Positions 13,434 to 16,041 of a stretch of DNA of 16,041 nucleotides are shown here, in pieces. This DNA is from Dehalococcoidales bacterium (GTDB lineage: Bacteria; Chloroflexota; Dehalococcoidia; Dehalococcoidales; RBG-16-60-22): positions 1 through 16,041 of the forward strand of contig JAFGPF010000070.1 of NCBI GenBank assembly GCA_016926115.1. Reading direction: 5' to 3'. The notes under the pieces are model-generated. The model was not told the origin of the DNA, did no database searches, and saw only the letters and a list, made by a program, of their open reading frames with translations. The position numbers were made by a program, and so were the translations under genes. Within the stretch, counting starts at the first letter, position 1, and each line of letters starts with the position of its first letter.

Positions 13434-15845
13434 TTATCCGCGCAGCGTCGCGCCCAGTTCCGCGGTAAGCCTTTTCAGCACCTGCTCTTCCACCTTGTTG
13501 ACTTCCTCGTCGGTCAGGGTGTGCGTGGGCGACTGGTAGACGAGCCGGTAGGCGAGCGATTTCCTGCCCGCGGCTACCTGCTTGCCTGAATATACGTCGA
13601 AGAGGACGACCTCGCTGATTAACGAGAATCCTTTGATGATATCCAGTATTTGCCGGTGCGTCACGTCGGCGTCTACCACCAGTGCCAGGTCCCTGATAAT
13701 GCCCGGGAAGCGCGGTATCGACTGGTACATCTCGTGGCTGGTCGCGAAGGGCAGTAGCGTCGAAACATTCATCTCGAACAGGCACACCGTTCCTTCGAGC
13801 TCGAAGGCATCGGCTACCTTGGGATGCAGTTCGCCGATGACGCCCAGCTTCACCTTCATGTCACTGTCTTGGATAACGACGGCTGCCTGCCGCGCGGGGT
13901 GCAGTCCCTCGTCCTTGTTCTTCTCGAAGCTGACGGCTACGCCCAGGTGGTCGAGCAAACCTTCGATGACGCCCTTGACGTCATAAAAATCGAACGAGCC
14001 ACCGCCGCCCAGCCATGTCCTGTCGACCCTGGAACCGCTCATAACGCCGCACAGCACCTCGGGTTCATCCGGCAGGTCGTTGCCCCGGGGCAGGTAAACC
14101 TTGCCCAGTTCGAAGAGCCGGATGCCGCCGTCCTCGTGCCGGCGGTTGGCAGCCAGCGTGGCCAGCAGGTTGGCGCGCAGGTTGGGACGCAGGTATTCCT
14201 GTTCGACCGTCAGCGGCTTGACTACGCTCAGCGGCGTCGGTTCCGGGGGACGCGGTTCCGGCAGCAGGTCGCTCAGCGTCTCCAGGCTTGTCAGCGAATA
14301 GGAAATAATTTCCTGGAAACCGTATCCCGCCAGCGCCTGTCTTATCGTTTTTTTCAGTCCCAGGAGCGGGCCGGGGTTCTGCTGGGGTATGGGGTCGGCC
14401 AGCAGGGTGGTAGGAATTTTATCATAGCCGATGATGCGGGCGACCTCTTCGATGAGGTCGACGTCGTAAGTGATATCACTGCGCCAGTAGGGCGCCGTCG
14501 CCGTTATCTTCGAGCCATCGTGTTCGCACTCGAAGCCCAGCGAGGTTAAAATTTTCACGATTTTATCGCGGCTGACGGGCATACCGATAATGCGCTTTGT
14601 TTTTTCCGTGGTAACGGTCACCGGCTCCGGGTCCTTCCTGCCGGGATACTCGTCGATGATGCCTCTGGCCACTTTGCCCCCGCCCAGTTCCGCAATCAAC
14701 TGCGTGGCGTGGCGCAGGGCGGGTATGGTCATGCCGGCGCTGATGCCCCGCTCGAACCTCATCGAGGCTTCGCTGGATAGACCCAGGTGACGGCCGGTGT
14801 AGTGAATACTGGTTGCCTTGAAGCTGGCGGCTTCCAGCAGGATGGAGGTCGTGCCTCCGGTGACCTCGCTGTTGAGTCCCCCCATCACGCCGGCGATAGC
14901 CACCGTCCCCTCGCCGTCGGCAATCGTTAGCATGTCGCCGGTGAGTTCACGTTCTTCTTCGTCCAGCGTGTAAAAGTGCTCGCCACCGGCGGCGCGCCGC
15001 ACGATTATCTTCTTTTTGCGGAGTGTATCGTAATCGAATGAGTGCAGCGGCTGGCCGTATTCCATCATGATATAGTTGGTGATATCGACGATATTGTTAA
15101 TGGGGCGCTGGTCGCAGGCGATGAGCCTTTCCTGGAGCCAGGCGGGAGACTCGGTTATTTTTACGTCCGTAATCAGGCTGGCGCAGTACCGGGGACACAG
15201 GTCCGGGTCTTCGATTTCTATGGTGACCTGCTTGTTGATGTCATCCCCGGTCTCTTCATAGCTGATTTCCGGGATATGCATCTCCTGACCGCAAATTGCA
15301 GCTACCTCGTGTGCGATGCCCACCACCGAGAGACAGTCGGGCCGGTTGGGCGTGATGTCGATGTCAAAAACGGTATCGCCCATGTGTTCGGAAAGGGGCA
15401 TCCCGGTTGTCGCCTCCGGCGCCAGGACCATGATGCCTTCGTGGTTGTCCGATATCCCGAGTTCCTTCTCCGAGCATATCATACCGCTGGAAACGACGCC
15501 GCGTATCTTGGCGGGTTTAAGTTCTTCGACTTCCCCGTTATAGGGGTTTATCAGGCGCGCGCCGACGCTGGCGAACGCAATCTTATCGCCGATATTCAGG
15601 TTTGGCGCGCCGCAGACCACGGTTTCCTCCCTGCCGCCCAGTTCTACCGTCGCCAGCCGGAGCCGGTCGGCGTTGGGGTGGGGGTCGACTGCTTTTATCT
15701 GCCCGACGACCACGTTATCCCAGCTGCCGCCCGTAGTGATTATTTCCGAAACCTCGAAGCCGGCCATCGTCAGCCTATCGGCAAGTTCCGCCGGTGGCAG
15801 GGTCACGTCCACGTAGTCTTTAAGCCAGTCTAACGGTACTCTCAT
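13434..15845 (-). CDS. pheT: Phenylalanyl-tRNA synthetase beta subunit
   Basis: 803 residues, the normal bacterial length. Partners with PheS as an (alpha-beta)2 enzyme charging tRNA-Phe. Domains in order: EMAP-type tRNA-binding domain about 40-150 (HPNADRLRLATV at 56-67), a DIDITPNRPDCLS stretch at 161-173, B3/B4 editing domain about 210-370 (with INNIVDITNYIM), B5 domain about 405-477, catalytic-like core, and ferredoxin-fold anticodon-binding domain from about 707 (YQSIPRFPGIIRDLALVVD) to the end. ATG 15845 has AGGAAA at 15856-15851 on the minus strand, 5 nt upstream and overlapping the pheS stop, so the pair is coupled. A terminator in repeat copy 2 follows. Confidence 0.97.
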   Translation of the reverse strand: MRVPLDWLKDYVDVTLPPAELADRLTMAGFEVSEIITTGGSWDNVVVGQIKAVDPHPNADRLRLATVELGGREETVVCGAPNLNIGDKIAFASVGARLINPYNGEVEELKPAKIRGVVSSGMICSEKELGISDNHEGIMVLAPEATTGMPLSEHMGDTVFDIDITPNRPDCLSVVGIAHEVAAICGQEMHIPEISYEETGDDINKQVTIEIEDPDLCPRYCASLITDVKITESPAWLQERLIACDQRPINNIVDITNYIMMEYGQPLHSFDYDTLRKKKIIVRRAAGGEHFYTLDEEERELTGDMLTIADGEGTVAIAGVMGGLNSEVTGGTTSILLEAASFKATSIHYTGRHLGLSSEASMRFERGISAGMTIPALRHATQLIAELGGGKVARGIIDEYPGRKDPEPVTVTTEKTKRIIGMPVSRDKIVKILTSLGFECEHDGSKITATAPYWRSDITYDVDLIEEVARIIGYDKIPTTLLADPIPQQNPGPLLGLKKTIRQALAGYGFQEIISYSLTSLETLSDLLPEPRPPEPTPLSVVKPLTVEQEYLRPNLRANLLATLAANRRHEDGGIRLFELGKVYLPRGNDLPDEPEVLCGVMSGSRVDRTWLGGGGSFDFYDVKGVIEGLLDHLGVAVSFEKNKDEGLHPARQAAVVIQDSDMKVKLGVIGELHPKVADAFELEGTVCLFEMNVSTLLPFATSHEMYQSIPRFPGIIRDLALVVDADVTHRQILDIIKGFSLISEVVLFDVYSGKQVAAGRKSLAYRLVYQSPTHTLTDEEVNKVEEQVLKRLTAELGATLRG

Positions 15846-15854
15846 TTATCTTTC

Positions 15855-16041
<187 letters not shown>

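Noticed and set aside
13824..14549. Open frame (241 codons) on the + strand opposite pheT
   Set aside because: Same reason: a shadow of pheT codons, with low-complexity composition and no recognisable motif.
15042..15833. Long open frame (263 codons) on the + strand opposite pheT
   Set aside because: It lies wholly within the well-recognised pheT gene, has no Shine-Dalgarno or family resemblance, and is explained by GC-biased codon use on the opposite strand.

Overview
The window looks like chromosomal DNA of an anaerobic bacterium, most likely a Chloroflexota member of the Dehalococcoidia. Reasons: a dxr-rseP-ispG run with proS close behind, as I recall from Dehalococcoides-type genomes; a bacterial-type ProRS with an insertion domain; and a molybdopterin enzyme with a multi-cluster Fe-S subunit. 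GC appears moderately high. The assignment is inference from gene order and protein style, not from a marker gene search.

Layout. Positions 2-2065 (+) hold the C-terminal half of a DMSO-reductase-family molybdopterin catalytic subunit and its complete Fe-S subunit. The Fe-S subunit ends in a small beta-rich domain, as in pyrogallol-phloroglucinol transhydroxylase, but has cysteines for four clusters. A hairpin terminator (2091-2130) closes this unit. Positions 2131-4235 (-) are a marR-DHA2 efflux pump operon whose promoter carries an inverted repeat that could be the MarR operator. Positions 4389-7647 (+) are dxr-rseP-ispG, translationally coupled through two ATGA overlaps; two steps of the MEP isoprenoid pathway flank a site-2 protease. 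A terminator and a GC-rich repeat element follow (7652-7740). A lipoprotein with a coiled coil and a transglutaminase-like domain (7830-8657) comes next, then proS (8680-10371). MFS gene 2 (10349-11557, -) converges on proS and overlaps its 3' end by 23 bp. Diverging from MFS gene 2 is a two-gene ABC-2 type exporter (11667-13316, +). The end of the window (13434-16041, -) is pheS(partial)-pheT.

The best non-gene signal is a dispersed intergenic element present twice in opposite orientations (7652-7740 and 13329-13409). Each copy has the same terminator hairpin plus a run of G-tracts, and each sits just downstream of a housekeeping operon (ispG, pheT). The pheT copy also contains a canonical G-quadruplex motif. 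The divergent pair at 11557/11667 has -10 boxes only 5 and 7 nt from the start codons, which suggests leaderless mRNAs.

No CRISPR array, tRNA, rRNA, insertion sequence or phage gene is visible. No gene-free stretch exceeds 300 bases. The most metabolically interesting locus is the molybdenum enzyme at the left edge, whose substrate cannot be decided from the visible half.
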